Positions 1 through 11,930 of a stretch of 64,000 bases of DNA are shown here, in pieces (position 1 is the stretch's first letter; each line of letters opens with the position of its first letter). The notes under the pieces are model-generated. The model ran no database searches. It was not told the DNA's origin and worked only from the letters and a program-made list of their open reading frames with translations. The DNA lies in NCBI GenBank assembly GCA_023213395.1, contig CM041465.1:132811741-132875740 (forward strand), given 5' to 3'. The translations under genes and the position numbers were made by a program. The DNA is from Cycas panzhihuaensis (lineage: Eukaryota > Cycadophyta).

Positions 1-78
1 CTTCCACACCATATATTAGAAAACAGACTGAACGGTAAATTTGGGACAGAGACTGGGAAAGCATGGGAAAGATGGTGG

Positions 79-2998
79 CTAAAGATTGAAGCTGATGGAG
101 TGAAAATTAAATGCAACAGAGCATCTGAGACCTGGTAAGGAGCTGTGATGCCTGCATGCGGATGCCACACTCTGCTGCATGCTCTCTGGTCCACATACTA
201 AAACACCCACATTCCTTCCACCCATATTCTTTGCAAACTGATCAATAATACCTTTGATTTTCACATGCCAATCACAGACAAACCCTAAGTTAGTAGATCG
301 ATTAACCCTTTAAAATGAACTTTTCTATCTCAAGGTGGATTAATATTTACTGAAAACAAAATACTTATTAGGAAAATTTGCAGAATACTTCTTGCCATTA
401 AGTCTAATGTTTTGTTAGTATAGGGAATTATAGTCACCTTGAAGATCAGGTCGTTGGCCATAGCAAATGCTGCTGTTGCTCAAAATAGTGTGGCGTAGCT
501 GCAGCTGATCATGCACTTCTAATGGTACATCGCCTTGCATCTTATACACTTCTCCAGACTTAAATTTTGCCCCGAGTTTATTGGTGTTCTTCCTGTTCCA
601 GGCCACGAAAATTAAGCCTCCAAATATAACTATCCCCACAGTCATACAGATAATTGTGATAAGCCCTCTAGCCCACCATGGGTACTCTTCATAAGAATTG
701 TGATCTTTTGGATATATATAGAAATGATTTAATAAGCCCATCAAAGTGAGGTATCCTAGGATCGAAACAGCAATTATTGCGCCCTGCCACAATGTATTGT
801 TTATGCTTGATACGGAGTGCACACAACCTACAACACCATTGGCTTCCTGCGAGTTTACTGTTTTCTCACGGTTTTGGAATAAATCAGTTCCATTATGTGA
901 TGCCATTTCCATCTCTAATTTACCCATTTCAGAATCCGGGGCTTCCACCCTGGTTACATATGCCTGTACCTCTAATTTCAACACTTCGGAATAATTTGGA
1001 CATATCGTTGATGGGGATATTAGGTTTAAGATGCAAAGTTGTTCGGTTTGTTTGACTGACCAGATGAGTATCACTTCACTTGGAATATGGTCTTCATTTC
1101 TACTGCTATGCTGGTGAAGTACTTCAGATAAAATGCTCAACAATGGAGCTATTCCACTCCCCCCACCTATTAATATCAACGTGTCATATCTGCAAGCAGA
1201 AGTACATGCCAAATCAGATCCGTTGCAAATCATTAGGAGAAGAAAAGGAAATTTTCACAATATTTGGAGTATTTTTCAATTTTCTAATGTTCACTTAACT
1301 ACCAGATTCTAGTATATTAAAAATAAACAAGGGTAGCCTTGAGCTTCACCGGGCTACAAACTTAGGGCCTATATTATGTGCGCATGCAAGGTGATGACAT
1401 GGAATTCAACCAGTGGCTGTTAGCCTTAAGTGCCACAATATAACCACTTCATCTGTTCTAAGTACGTTTTAATCTTTGCCATTTAGTCTTGAAATCGAGA
1501 GATGCTTACCTTAAAAAGTAGCTGGATGATGGACCATATGGACCTTCAATAGCCACTTCAAGATGCAAAGGACTCTTCGTAGAGTTCAAATGGCCCATGA
1601 AGTTCTCAAGCTTTTCTGTCCAGCTTTTTTGGCACTTAATCAATATTGAAAATTGATCCAAATCAATTCTTGAAGTAGAAATAATACTGAAAGGGTGCCA
1701 TTCCAGATGTGATAAAAATGGTATCTTCAAAAGAACCACACTTAAGGGCTTGTACTCCAGACCTGCAGGAATACAGATTGTACTGTTGGCATTCTTATGT
1801 TTCTTTTGATAGCAGTTGTTTCATTCTTCATTCCTGTTCTATAAATCTTCAATGTTCTTGTGCTTTTGTATGGGCATATTTTCATATCAGAGTTGGTTCT
1901 AATATTTTCCTTTAGGAGAGGAGAGAAGAAGGAAGCAGAGGGGGGTTACAAAATCATGATTTCAAATCTGAGACTAATGTTCAAACACGTCCATAACAAC
2001 CAGCTATTTGAGACGTAGGGTATTGCACTGGACATTGTACTGATGCAAGTAGTGATTTTGCTACTTTATGCTACAAGCAAAGTAAATGCTGGAATTTGAC
2101 TTAGAGTTGACCAAAAATTATCTGGTGTGACCAATACGAGAAAAATTTTAGCAGTCCACAACTTAGAAACCCTCCTGCCCCCACAGAACCCAATTAATTT
2201 AGAAAATACTCAGAAAACCCTAGAAACCAGACAAATACCCTTCTAAATTTGTTACTAATTTCCCATATTGCTTCTCTATTTGCTACTCACTTTCCATATG
2301 ACACATCAGAATTTATTTCGGCACATTTTGATATAAAGGCTTTCAGAGCAGGAGGATTTACATACACAAACTCTTGAGCATCAACTCATTTCATGTTATC
2401 AAAGAATGATGGCTTATTTGCTCCATATATGTCACAATACTAAATTGTGTTTGAAGTACCCTTACTTTTACTTCAGCCACTTCATTTTGTTTCATATGAT
2501 GACTGGTGATATTTTGAAAGGTAAATATCAAATGACATGCCTCCTCCTTTTTTCTTCTTTCCCTTTGTACTCTGACTATCTCCATTCATGCTGAGAAGGT
2601 GTGAAGAAGGGTATGCATGTTTACCTGGGTGCTTTGCAATCACTAGATGCAGTATTTTGGAAGGCAATTTCCTGGCAGATATAATGTGCACCTTTCTCTG
2701 TGACTGGAGGAGCCGAAGATAACGATCAAGTAGAAAGAGAAAAATTCCAGGGAGGGCAAGAGAGAACACTGTATCTCCAACATGCAAAGCAAAGAAGATA
2801 ATGAATATTAAATACAACTGGTGAGTATAATAAAATACTTCAAAGAAGTGTTGTCGAATTGGCTTTAATGAAGTCAGCCACATTGTCAGGCCTGCCAGTA
2901 AAGCAATCTCTCCAGATAAATGTGGACTTCCTATCTTTTGCCAGCTTGACAACTGCACATCAAAAACTGTGCCATGGTCAATGAATTTGTCCAATATT
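79..2998 (-). CDS. FRO: Ferric-chelate reductase (FRO family), 3' part of the gene, four exons
   Basis: FRO proteins are plasma-membrane or organellar flavocytochromes that pass electrons from NADPH through FAD and haem to Fe(III) or Cu(II) chelates. Four exons join in phase on the minus strand with GT-AG introns: 2998-2625, 1762-1510, 1189-438 and 251-79, giving about 516 residues. Exon 1 here carries transmembrane segments and the haem-type histidines in YYTHQLY and FALHVGD. Exon 2 carries the FAD motif HPFSI and EGPYGPSS. Exon 3 opens with the NADPH motif GGGSGIAP and holds two further membrane spans near its middle. Exon 4 has VCGPES and the terminal FNFHSISFNL. There is no internal stop or frameshift, so the gene looks functional. 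The family is usually about 700-780 residues, so roughly the first 200 are missing. No matching upstream exon was recognised in the rest of the window; long introns or a truncated gene are both possible. Which FRO paralogue it is cannot be told. Confidence 0.9.
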
Positions 2999-3682
2999 CT
3001 GTTTCTATTCTACCGTGAGGCAAGCGTGCATATGTGACAGAGAACTGGCGATGCATCATTGCTCATTCAAAAGCTTGAAAAAAGTCTAGATACCATATGT
3101 TCAGCTGATTTTTTATATTGCAGAATGTGTAGCTGTCAATGCATATACATGAATTTTTAATCCAAAACTAGTATCAAAATACATGAATTTTTCTTTCCAA
3201 ACTTGAAGCAACTTTATTATTACTAGTCCAATTCAAGTATATGTTCAATTTCATAAAATGAACCGTCAGTTATTGCCACCAAAGCAAAATATCTGGATCA
3301 GTGACAATTTCAGCTTTCAATAGCAATTCCAAGAAATTAGTAAGGAAATTAAGGCAGGTCCAAGAGCAAATAGGTATTGACCATTTCCAACAAGGGGGCC
3401 CAAGCCCCTCTTGTTATTGATTGCACGGGTCTGATGATTCATTTATTTGAGTTCCAACAGTGCTGAGCATCTCCAATTTTTGTTATTTGGTATGCTTAAG
3501 TGAAGGTCATGCTCTGGAAATGTGGAGCTGAAGTGCCATGTAGCAAAGCTATAACAAATAAGATAACGGATTATAGCTGAGGGGCTTTAACAAAAAAATT
3601 TCTATTACTGTTTGACATGAGCAATTCAAGGTTATAGTGAGGCCTTTGCCAATGAAGTCAATGACCAACATAAATTAAAGCT
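2999..3682. other. Intron or 5' flank of the FRO gene, no coding signal seen
   Basis: AT-rich sequence upstream of the first visible FRO exon. The minus-strand frame hits a stop just upstream of the acceptor TAGAAACAG, so the exon cannot extend further. No other exon, RNA gene or repeat was recognised. Positions 3678-3682 (AAGCT) are the left target duplication of Copia-1. Confidence 0.6.
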
Positions 3683-4038
3683 TGTTAGCGTGGCAGTTAA
3701 TTATTAAGCCACTTAATTAATGTTAATGTGGTTTAATTATGTGAAAGGCTGTAAGCCAAAAGGTGTGATTTATTCGGAGGGTCACAACCCTAAACGGGTG
3801 ACACCTCTTGGAGAGTATATATGCCTTGAGGCCTTGTGTATTCTATATCGAAGTTCATTGTGAAATAATCAATGATCCCTCGAGGATCCTTTTGTGGTGG
3901 ATTTTTTTCCGAAACGTTTTTCCCACGTATATCTTGTGTTCTATGCATGTCTTCTGTGTATATTTTTTTTGTGCTTACTGTGTATGGTTAAAAGATCCTT
4001 CGGATGGGAACACGTGTCTGTTTTCATGTTCCCGAACA
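3683..4038 (+). repeat. Copia-1 5' LTR
   Basis: Starts TGTTAGCG and ends CCCGAACA, 356 bp. A TATATA box lies at about 3816 in GAGAGTATATATGCC. Near the start, TTAAGCCAC and GTGGTTTAA form a stem with one G:T-type mismatch around an AT-rich loop; the same structure is in the 3' copy. Confidence 0.93.
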
Positions 4039-4050
4039 TGGTATCAGAGC
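4039..4050 (+). promoter_or_regulatory. Copia-1 primer binding site (initiator tRNA-Met)
   Basis: TGGTATCAGAGC follows the LTR terminal CA without a gap. It is the standard plant Copia primer site, complementary to the 3' end of initiator methionine tRNA. Confidence 0.95.
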
Positions 4051-5329
4051 AGTAGGGTCTTGCACAATTAAAGCTTGATGGTGAGCAGGGCAGTGGAATC
4101 GTTGGTTGCCGGGTAACGCCATCTGACCCAAGCTGAGTCTCGAGGGTCCATCAACCCTAGCATCGTGCAGAAGCAGGCACAGAAAAATCAATGGTTGTTG
4201 GAGTAGTGGAGATCACTATTCGACAGAGTGTAAGGGTTATTGGAGTCCAGATTCAGCGTGAAGACCACGTTGGTGGTTGGAGTTAGCCCGTTTGGGGTTA
4301 TCCGAAGACGATTGATGATCTGTTGAGGTGATTCAAGCGTGCAGAACACGTACTGATGGTGATTCAGTGACATTAAGGACAACCCTCTTTCCATACAAGT
4401 AAGTCTGGGGTATTCCCACTCAAAGCACTATAATACTCAATAAAAACAAAGCTTCTTCTGGTGTTGCCTTCGTTAGTCTGTATAAGGAAGAGATTGGAGT
4501 CTTTTTGGACAGCTCCTCTATACTGAGATTAAGAGAAGTACACAACAGTATAAAGCGTCTTTCACTGAAATTTTTGAGTTGTAGCGTCTCTATCTGTGGG
4601 TATATGACCCCATATCTGCATTGAAAACACACTTTTGAGCCGACATCTTGGTGTTGTTAAGTTGTTGGGCTGTTTGTGTGACTTGCTGAGATGTGTGTAC
4701 ATTAAATAAAGGCTGTACAACTGTTCTAAGGCTGTTTTTAGTGCCTTGGATGATGGCTGAGTGCGTTTTGATGTGATTGGAGAGTGGTTGGGCGGATTTA
4801 GGACTGGTTGGGCGCTCTTTGTGACTGTCTAGGACTGGCTGAGTTGTTTTCTTGGCGTCCGAGCACCTTTAGAAGCCGGTCGGGTCATTTTCAAGGGGGT
4901 TGTTTGCCTGTTAAGGTCTATTCCAATCTCAATTCAACTTTATAAAAGTCCTTTGAACCATTGATGCACGTCAATAGTGAGAGATGCTTGATGTGTCCTT
5001 GAGCCGTTTCGAGTGCAAATCAAGGAGTTTTTTTTGTGATTTTTTGACTTGGAGACCGTGCACCATCATTGTATGGAGGCACCTTTGTTCTGGAGCACAT
5101 GTTTTTAGCCATTTTGAAGTGTCGGTTGTGACATTTAATAGCTATTTAAGGTCATTTGTTGACAGATAAGAGGAGAAAAACAGTCGGTGGCTCACTTAAC
5201 GTGGGTATAATCTGTGTTGGGTCCCTTTGGAAGCGTGCTCGTGAGGTAGAGGAGGTCACAAGGGTGCATTTTCGTCTTTAATACATTTGTTTGGTGTCGT
5301 GTGCTTCACATTGTAGCCTGTCGTTCGAG
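4051..5329 (+). other. Copia-1 untranslated leader
   Basis: About 1.28 kb between the primer site and the gag start. It is G/T-rich with repeated TTGGGCG and GACTGG words. No conserved reading frame was recognised. A leader this long is unusual for Copia but not unique. Confidence 0.7.
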
Positions 5330-8300
5330 ATGGAGAAGCTTATGCCTAAAGTTATCTTTAACGGTAACAATTTCAGCGAATGGAAAGCTAATATGGAGCT
5401 TATTTTGATGGTGAACCAACTCTGGGGAATCACCAAGGCGAAGCTTGTTTCAGTCCCACTTGACCATAAGGAGCGTATCAAACTTGAAGAGAAGCAATAT
5501 ATGGTTGTTGGATTACTAAAATTCTCACTGGCACCGGACCAGAGGGCTCTAGTTCACAATCTGGATGACTCAGCCGAGATTTGGACAAAGTTGTGTGATG
5601 CTTTTGAGAAGAAGAAGACAAATAGGAGTTTTGCTCTGATGTTGGAACTACTCAATTCAAAAGTTGAAGATGAGAACAATATCAACTCCTACCTGAATAA
5701 AATAACCAACTTGAAAAACAAGCTAGAAGAGTTAAAGAAGAAATCGATCGATGATGCGCTCTTGTTTGCGATAATCATGTCGAAACTGCCAACTGCGTTC
5801 GCCACATTCCAAACCATTTACGGTAGAGACGAAGTGATGGAGGCAGAAACTTTTGATGGGTTCAAAAACCTAATTCTAATAGAGGATGCCAAGCTCAAAC
5901 ATCATGGTTTGCTTGGAGGTTTTGGTTCAAGTTAGGCCTTAGCCATAAAATCCCAGAGGAAGGAGGCCCCTAAGGAGGAGAAGATCACACAACGGTATGG
6001 AGAAAGCTCTCAAGACAAGAAGAAGTTTAATGGAAAGTGCAATTACTGCAAGAAGGATGGTCACCGCGAGAAGAACTGTTGGTTCAAACATCGTGACAAA
6101 CACAAAGGTAACCAGGATGATAAAGGAAAGAGTGTTGCTGCTCATTGCGTCCAAGCACAGACCTTGTCAGCCGAAACAGATCGAAGAGACTATTGGGTAC
6201 TCGATTCTGGAGCGCAGGAGCACATCTCTTACCAGAGGCGGAACTTTAATACGTTGAAAGCAAATCAAAGTGGTGCTGAGATCATTCTTAGAGATGTGTT
6301 GTTGGTTGATGGTATCGATGAAGTTTCCATTACAGGAGGCAAGTTTTTCGGGATATATTATGTACCCAAGATGCAGTTAAACCTTCTATCTGCTCGGGAG
6401 ATCTGCAAACAAGGTACGAAAGTGGAGTTCTATGATGATAAGTGCCTAATAAAGGACCCAAAACAGAACTTTGCTGTTGTAGCTACCAGGAAAGTCAGGG
6501 ACAACTTCTAGGTGTTTGAAAAGTTTCAATCTCAGAAAAAGTCCTATGCCTTTGTTGCCAGCGCGCATGACGAAAGTAAACTGTGGCACAATCGCCTTGG
6601 GCACCTTAATTACAGGAGTATTGCACTTCTAAGGAGGTTGAAGATGGTGGAAGGACTGCCGATTTCACCTTTCGGACGGTGTATGCAAAGGATGCATGTA
6701 TGGCAAGTATCACTGCTATCCTTTTGCTTGGGATAATGCTTGGAGAGCCAAGGAGAAGCTGGAGCTTGTGCACTTAGACATTATGGGACCACTCCCAAAC
6801 CCTTCGATATCAGGAGCCCGATATACGCTTGTGTTTGTGGATGATTACACCGGGAAAGCCTGGGTTTATTTTCTCAAGAACAAGTCAGACGTATTTGATC
6901 GCTTTCGTGATTTGAAAGCGATGGTTGAAAATGAAAGTGATAAGAAAATAAAAAACTTTATGAAGTGATAATGGTAAGGAATACGATAATCATGCATTTA
7001 ATCAGTTCTACCGCAACCATGGTATAAAGCAAGAGTTTACAGTCCCATATACCCCACAACAGAATGGAGTTGCTAAAAGAAAGAACCGTACCATGATGGA
7101 GATGGCGAGGTGTATGGTGCGTAGTAAAAACCTGCCACCGAAGTTTTGGGTAGAAGTCATGGCGCATTGCTTATATTTTAAATCGGTACCCACTCGTAGT
7201 TCGCAAAGATGACCCCCGAAGAGAAATGGACCGGTCGGAAGCCTACCATTAGTCATTTGAGAACGTTTGGGTGTATAGCGTACGTCCACATCCCTGATGA
7301 TACCCACAAGAAGCTGGATCAAAAGAGTCTGAAGTGCATATTCATGGGGTATTGCACGAAGAACAAAGCCTACAAACTATGGGATCCACAGGGGGAGAAG
7401 ATTGTGGTTAGTCGAGATGTTAAATTTGACGAGTCATCGACGTATCATGCTGAAAGAGCATCAGGAGAACCTTTTTACCCTCCCCTTCTCCCATTCCCAG
7501 ATTCTTCAAGCGAAGAGGATGATGAGCCAGTTGCTGTAGCACTTGAGGAAGCAGGACCAAGTGGGACAAGTAATAGTGAGGAGCCGCCACGACAAGAAGT
7601 ACCTTCAACAATGGGTCCTTCTATAACTTTATGGGCAAGGAAAACTCTTGAAGATTCCGGTGTGGCGATGCAAACCCTAACTGATGACAGACGAACCAGA
7701 AGTTAGCATGCCAGTCGAACTCTGCTGGTAGACACCAATGACTCCACTGATCCTAATTCGTTTGCTGAAGCGAAAGGAGATCCACGATGGAGAGTTGCAA
7801 TGGAAGAAGAATATGGTTCTTTGATGAAGAATGACACATGGGATTTGGTCCCACTACCTCCGTCGAAGAATCTTGTTGGATGCAAGTGGGCCTATAAAAC
7901 AAAGTTCTGCTCCGATAGAGACGTGGACAAGTAAAAGGCCAGACTTGTTGCACAGGGATTCAAACAGAAAGAAGGAATTGACTACAAGGAGACGTTTGCA
8001 CCAGTCTCAAAAATGACAACGGTTTGCTTACTCATTTCTTTAGCAGCTGCATTAGATTGGGAGTTACACCAGATGGACGTTAAGTCCGCTTTCCTTAATG
8101 GGGATCTTAAGGAGGAGATATACATGTCACAGCCTCTGGGATTCATTAAGGATGGCCAGGAGCATCTTGTTTGCCATATGAAAAAGTCAATCTATGGCCT
8201 AAAACAAGCACCTTGTGCTTGGTATGAGAAGATGGATGCCAAGTTGAAAGCTGAAGGTTTTGAAATTTCAGAACTCAACCTGAATCTGTATGTGAAAAGA

Positions 8301-9312
8301 AGAGGGACTTTCGTAGTTGCTTGCGTGGTGTATGTAGATGATCTAATCATCGGCGGTAATCGTGGCAAGGCTATAGCTGAAGTCAAATCTAATTTGGGAG
8401 CTTCATTTGACATGGCGAATCTTGAAAAACTTCACTATTTCTTGGGCATTCAGATCAGGCAGATGGAAGATAGGATTGTGTTGTTGCAATCGCTGTATGT
8501 GAAGAACTTATTGGAAAGATTTGGGATGCAACACTACAAACCTGTTGCAACACCATGTGTAAAAGGCGCAAGATTGCAGAAGGATATGGCCCAACCTTCT
8601 GTAGATGGCATGAAATATTGCCAGTTGGTAGGGAGTCTCATTTATTTGACTCATACCAGGCCAGATATTGCATACACTGTTGGATTGGTTTCCCGCGACA
8701 TGCAGAATCCTCAGGAGCCTCATTTGGTGGCGCAGCGCATTCAAATATTTAAAGGGGACAATCAATCTTGGTCTTGAATACCGCAGAGGTGAGAAGATCA
8801 GGTTGTATGGCTACACGAATGCTGATTGGGGAGGAGATTCCGACGATCGGAAGTCCACTGTTGGATACCTGTTTAGTATTGGCAATGGATTTGTTTCGTG
8901 GCAGTCAAATAAGCAGTAGACTGTGGCGCTATCTTCTACAGAAGCAGAATATCAAGGACTCAGTACTGGTGCGAAAGAAGTAGTATGGTTGCAAGGTCTC
9001 TTGGAATTTCTTGGTGTTTCCAATGGACATTCGATTCTCTTTGTTGATAATCAGAGTACCATTCGTCTGTCGAAGAATCCAGAGTTTCTTGCCCGTATAA
9101 AGCATATCGAAATTTAGCACCATTACATTCGTGAGCAGATCAAGTCAGGGAAACTGCAGGTCGACTATTGTCCGAGTGAATTACAACTTGCGGACGTGTT
9201 CACCAAGCCACTCACTGAAGACCAATTCACGAAGATGCGTACCGGATTAGGAATCACCGATGTTATCCTTGAGGGGGGATGTATCGGCAAGGATAAAGAA
9301 GCTGCAGGATAG
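5330..9312 (+). pseudogene. Copia-1 gag-pol polyprotein, disrupted
   Basis: The start is the ATG in GAGATGGAGAAGC at 5330, giving the gag N-terminus MEKLMPKVIFNGNNFSEWK. Then follow a CCHC knuckle CNYCKKDGHREKNC at about 6038, the protease motif LDSGAQEH, the pre-integrase motif HNRLGHLN, integrase, and reverse transcriptase with the YVDD active site at about 8334. RNase H (ALSSTEAEY) and VFTKPLTEDQF close the ORF, which ends at TAG 9310-9312. In-frame stops occur at 5933 and 6509 and within RNase H at about 8917 and 9115. Frame changes occur near 6690, 6965, 7200 and 8740. The integrase core is split by two of these. The reverse transcriptase core is open over about 250 residues. It is not a functional polyprotein. 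Confidence 0.93.
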
Positions 9313-9360
9313 TCTCAGCCTTCGTGATAACTCAACTATTGCAAGTTCCCCACATTCACA

Positions 9361-9371
9361 TTAAGGGGGGA
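9361..9371 (+). promoter_or_regulatory. Copia-1 polypurine tract
   Basis: TTAAGGGGGGA abuts the 3' LTR, the expected position for the plus-strand DNA primer. Confidence 0.9.
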
Positions 9372-9729
9372 TGTTAGCGTGGCAGTTAATTATTAAGCCA
9401 CTTAATTAATGTTAATGTGGTTTAATTATGTGAAAGGGTGTGAACCAAAAGGTGCGATTTATTTGGAGGGTCACAACCCTAAACGGGTGACACCTCTTGG
9501 AGAGTATATATGCCTTGAGGCCTTGTGTATTCTATATTGAAGTTCATTGTGAAATAATCAATGATCCCTCGAGGATCCTTTTGTGGCGGGTTTTTTTCCG
9601 AAAGGGTTTTCCCACGTATATCTTGTGTTCTCTGCATGTCTTCTGTATATATTTTTCTTGTGCTTGCTGTGTATGGTTAAAATATCCTTTGGATGGGAAC
9701 ACATGTGTATGTTTTCATGTTCCTGAACA
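9372..9729 (+). repeat. Copia-1 3' LTR
   Basis: 358 bp from TGTTAGCG to CCTGAACA, aligned end to end with the 5' copy with scattered, mostly transition differences and a 2-bp indel near the 3' end. The right target duplication AAGCT follows. Confidence 0.93.
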
Positions 9730-9734
9730 AAGCT

Positions 9735-10336
9735 CTTAACAGTATGCAACCCATGTAAGTGTTCCCCTAATGTATAAGCATGTGTAGGCTTGATGCCATG
9801 TAAATTGGTTCTCATAACACCCAAGGGTCTAGATCTTCTCATTTTTTAATCTTCTACATTGACTTGACTTTTGATTACATCTTAGGCTACTAATACTTAA
9901 ATGATGCATGATGTTTTTGGTGACATGATGCAACCTTGAGGAAGTTGAAATACAACTTTGTATGTTTATAGTTAGACAACATATGCAAAGTTAGACAGAG
10001 ATATGAAGACACATTCCGAGAAGGCAAAAGCAATTGACATTGACTTCTTGACGTAACACACCTCCCGAATATGGAAAGCACAACAAACAAGTATTGAGCA
10101 CAAATAAAGAAAAATTTGAAGATGACTCTTTAGAACAATAGAATCTCTTTACTGAGATGATCTACAGACCAAATTTTGTTCGATTCTAAGCACTTGAAAA
10201 ACTCTTGTCCATACAGTTCCGTACAACAATTCTGTACAGTAATTAATGCGCCAACAATAAATGTATAGTGATCCTTCCTCTCTTTTAAAACTTTGAACTT
10301 CTCAAAAAGATCTTTTCCCAAACCCTTAGCAAACCT
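9735..10336. other. Unassigned sequence, possible leader remnant of a minus-strand Copia element
   Basis: No host gene is recognised. A minus-strand open stretch at about 10130-10321 (63 codons) lies directly downstream of the minus-strand primer-site-like sequence at 10337-10348, so it occupies the place of a Copia leader or gag start. Its product matches nothing I recognise. Confidence 0.35.
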
Positions 10337-10348
10337 ACTCCGATACCA

Positions 10349-10828
10349 TGTCAGAATAATAAGAATAGAAAAAATGTTATTTCACCCTGTTAGAGTTCTT
10401 AATGTTAGCTTTATATCCTTTATAAGGTTTCTTTTATTAATGCTAGATTCAAATGTTAATATTATTAAAGTCAATGTTATTGTATACTAGTTATGTGATT
10501 CATTGAAATGGACAACCGCCCATTTCAACGAACCTTCACCTCCTTAAATCTCTCTTCCTAGATTCTAGGAAGTTGGTCAAGATAATCAGGTTAGGTTGGT
10601 CAAAGATTTGGTATACATGTGGAGATTGTACGTAGGTTTAGCTGGCTGGCTTTTGATAAGAGAGGATGAGATCCTTCTTCTCCAATATGGTTTCATGTAT
10701 TTATTTATTAAATTTATATTATAAATTATACTTCTGAGGTGGTTGTTTCTCCCCTAAAGGGGTTTTTCACCTACCAATTCTTGTGCACTATGTATGAGTG
10801 ATAATTTACTCTTTAACCCTCTCTAACA
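10349..10828 (+). repeat. LTR-like block flanked by primer-site-like sequences on both sides
   Basis: 480 bp starting TGTCAGAA and ending CTCTAACA, the TG...CA ends of an LTR. On its right TGGTATCA begins a plus-strand initiator-Met primer site (10829-10840, last four bases changed). On its left ACTCCGATACCA (10337-10348) is the reverse complement of the same site with two changes. It may be an LTR from a truncated element, or the product of two elements joined head to head. About 170 bp of possible leader follows on the right, up to the poly(T) run. Confidence 0.5.
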
Positions 10829-11013
10829 TGGTATCAAAATAGGGTATCTAGACTGCAGGTGTTTCAAATAGAAATCTAAAGTACATTCTTCAAAACAAAT
10901 ATGAGGCTGAAATAAAGAATATATATTCATCAAGTAGAAAGCTGAAGTAGAATACATTTTCAAATAGAAAACTAAAGCCAAAATCAGGTTTTCATTAAAC
11001 CCTTGCGCATACC

Positions 11014-11930
11014 TTTTTTTTTTTTTTTTTGAAATAAGAATATTTATTAAAATATAAAATACTCGGAAATTTTACATTTACAAAATGAAATTGTCTTTTG
11101 TTCAGGGCCTAAGTAAGACCAATACATTTACAAAAACTTGAACAAGGCCTAATTGCCATAGCCTAATTGCCTATTTTTTATCCGCTTGTTAATCCTGTCA
11201 GATATCAACCCTGCTTCCTTCTCTCCATCTGCAAAATTTCTAGCCAAAAACCTAGCCATAGCTCGAACTCCAAGAACAACATTGAAACCCTACAAACAAA
11301 AAGAATAAGATCACCAGTAATAAAACAAAATACATAAAATAAAACCCTTTCCTTTTGAAATCGCCACAAAAGCTTAGAAAGGTGCCTCCATCAATACAAT
11401 TTTTTTTTAACCGATGATCTATTGCTCTGAGTGATATCACGGTGAATGTATGAAGTGATGCCAGAGAAGATCAACTCCCATGAAGCAATGATACCTTTCT
11501 ACTTGCCAGAGAGACAAACGCCAACGGGGAACGCCTAGTCCAGATCGAAAACCCCAACGGAAAATGCCAACAAGGAACGCTAAGCCTTGAATGGAAGCCA
11601 TTCCACTCGGACACCAATGCAAAGCAGACTGAAGAAAGTCAATATGAAGAGATGAATTGTAGAGCCCTCCGTCGACCTGCCAACAAATTGCAGAGCCCTC
11701 TGTCGACCTACCAACGAGATGCAGAACCTTCAATGACCTGCTAACAGAAATAAGCAGATGAAACGCTGAGACACCACCGCCAAACTAGAAGAAACTCACG
11801 AAGAACTTGAGTCCTCCATCTTCTCCCGCCCACAAAGAACCACGGAGCTGCCTGCAAATATGCCAGCATCCAAATGAATGGAGATGCCGCTGCCTCTGTA
11901 ACCCTACACAAATCCAAATTGAAACTCCTT
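11014..11930 (-). mobile_element. Poly(A)-tailed retrosequence (LINE/SINE 3' end or processed copy)
   Basis: A run of 17 T at 11014-11030 is a poly(A) tail when read on the minus strand, and AATAAA lies 13 bases before it (11048-11043). Further upstream on that strand are a roughly 32-bp imperfect tandem repeat with GTCGAC near 11660-11730, and a short frame at about 11260-11150 encoding MARFLARNFADGEKEAG and then a stop. No reverse transcriptase or endonuclease motif is visible, so a LINE end and a retroposed transcript cannot be told apart. No flanking target duplication was found, and the far end (about 11900) is a guess. Confidence 0.45.

Larger units (their letters stand above)
3683..9729 (+). 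mobile_element. Copia-1: complete Ty1/Copia LTR retrotransposon, decayed coding region
   Basis: A 6.05-kb element with LTRs at 3683-4038 and 9372-9729, a TGGTATCAGAGC primer binding site directly after the 5' LTR, a TTAAGGGGGGA polypurine tract directly before the 3' LTR, and a perfect 5-bp target duplication AAGCT at 3678-3682 and 9730-9734. Domain order gag, protease, integrase, reverse transcriptase, RNase H is that of Ty1/Copia. The LTRs differ at roughly 20 of about 356 positions by eye, so the insertion is not recent. It lies about 0.7 kb upstream of the first visible FRO exon, in the opposite orientation to that gene. Confidence 0.95.
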
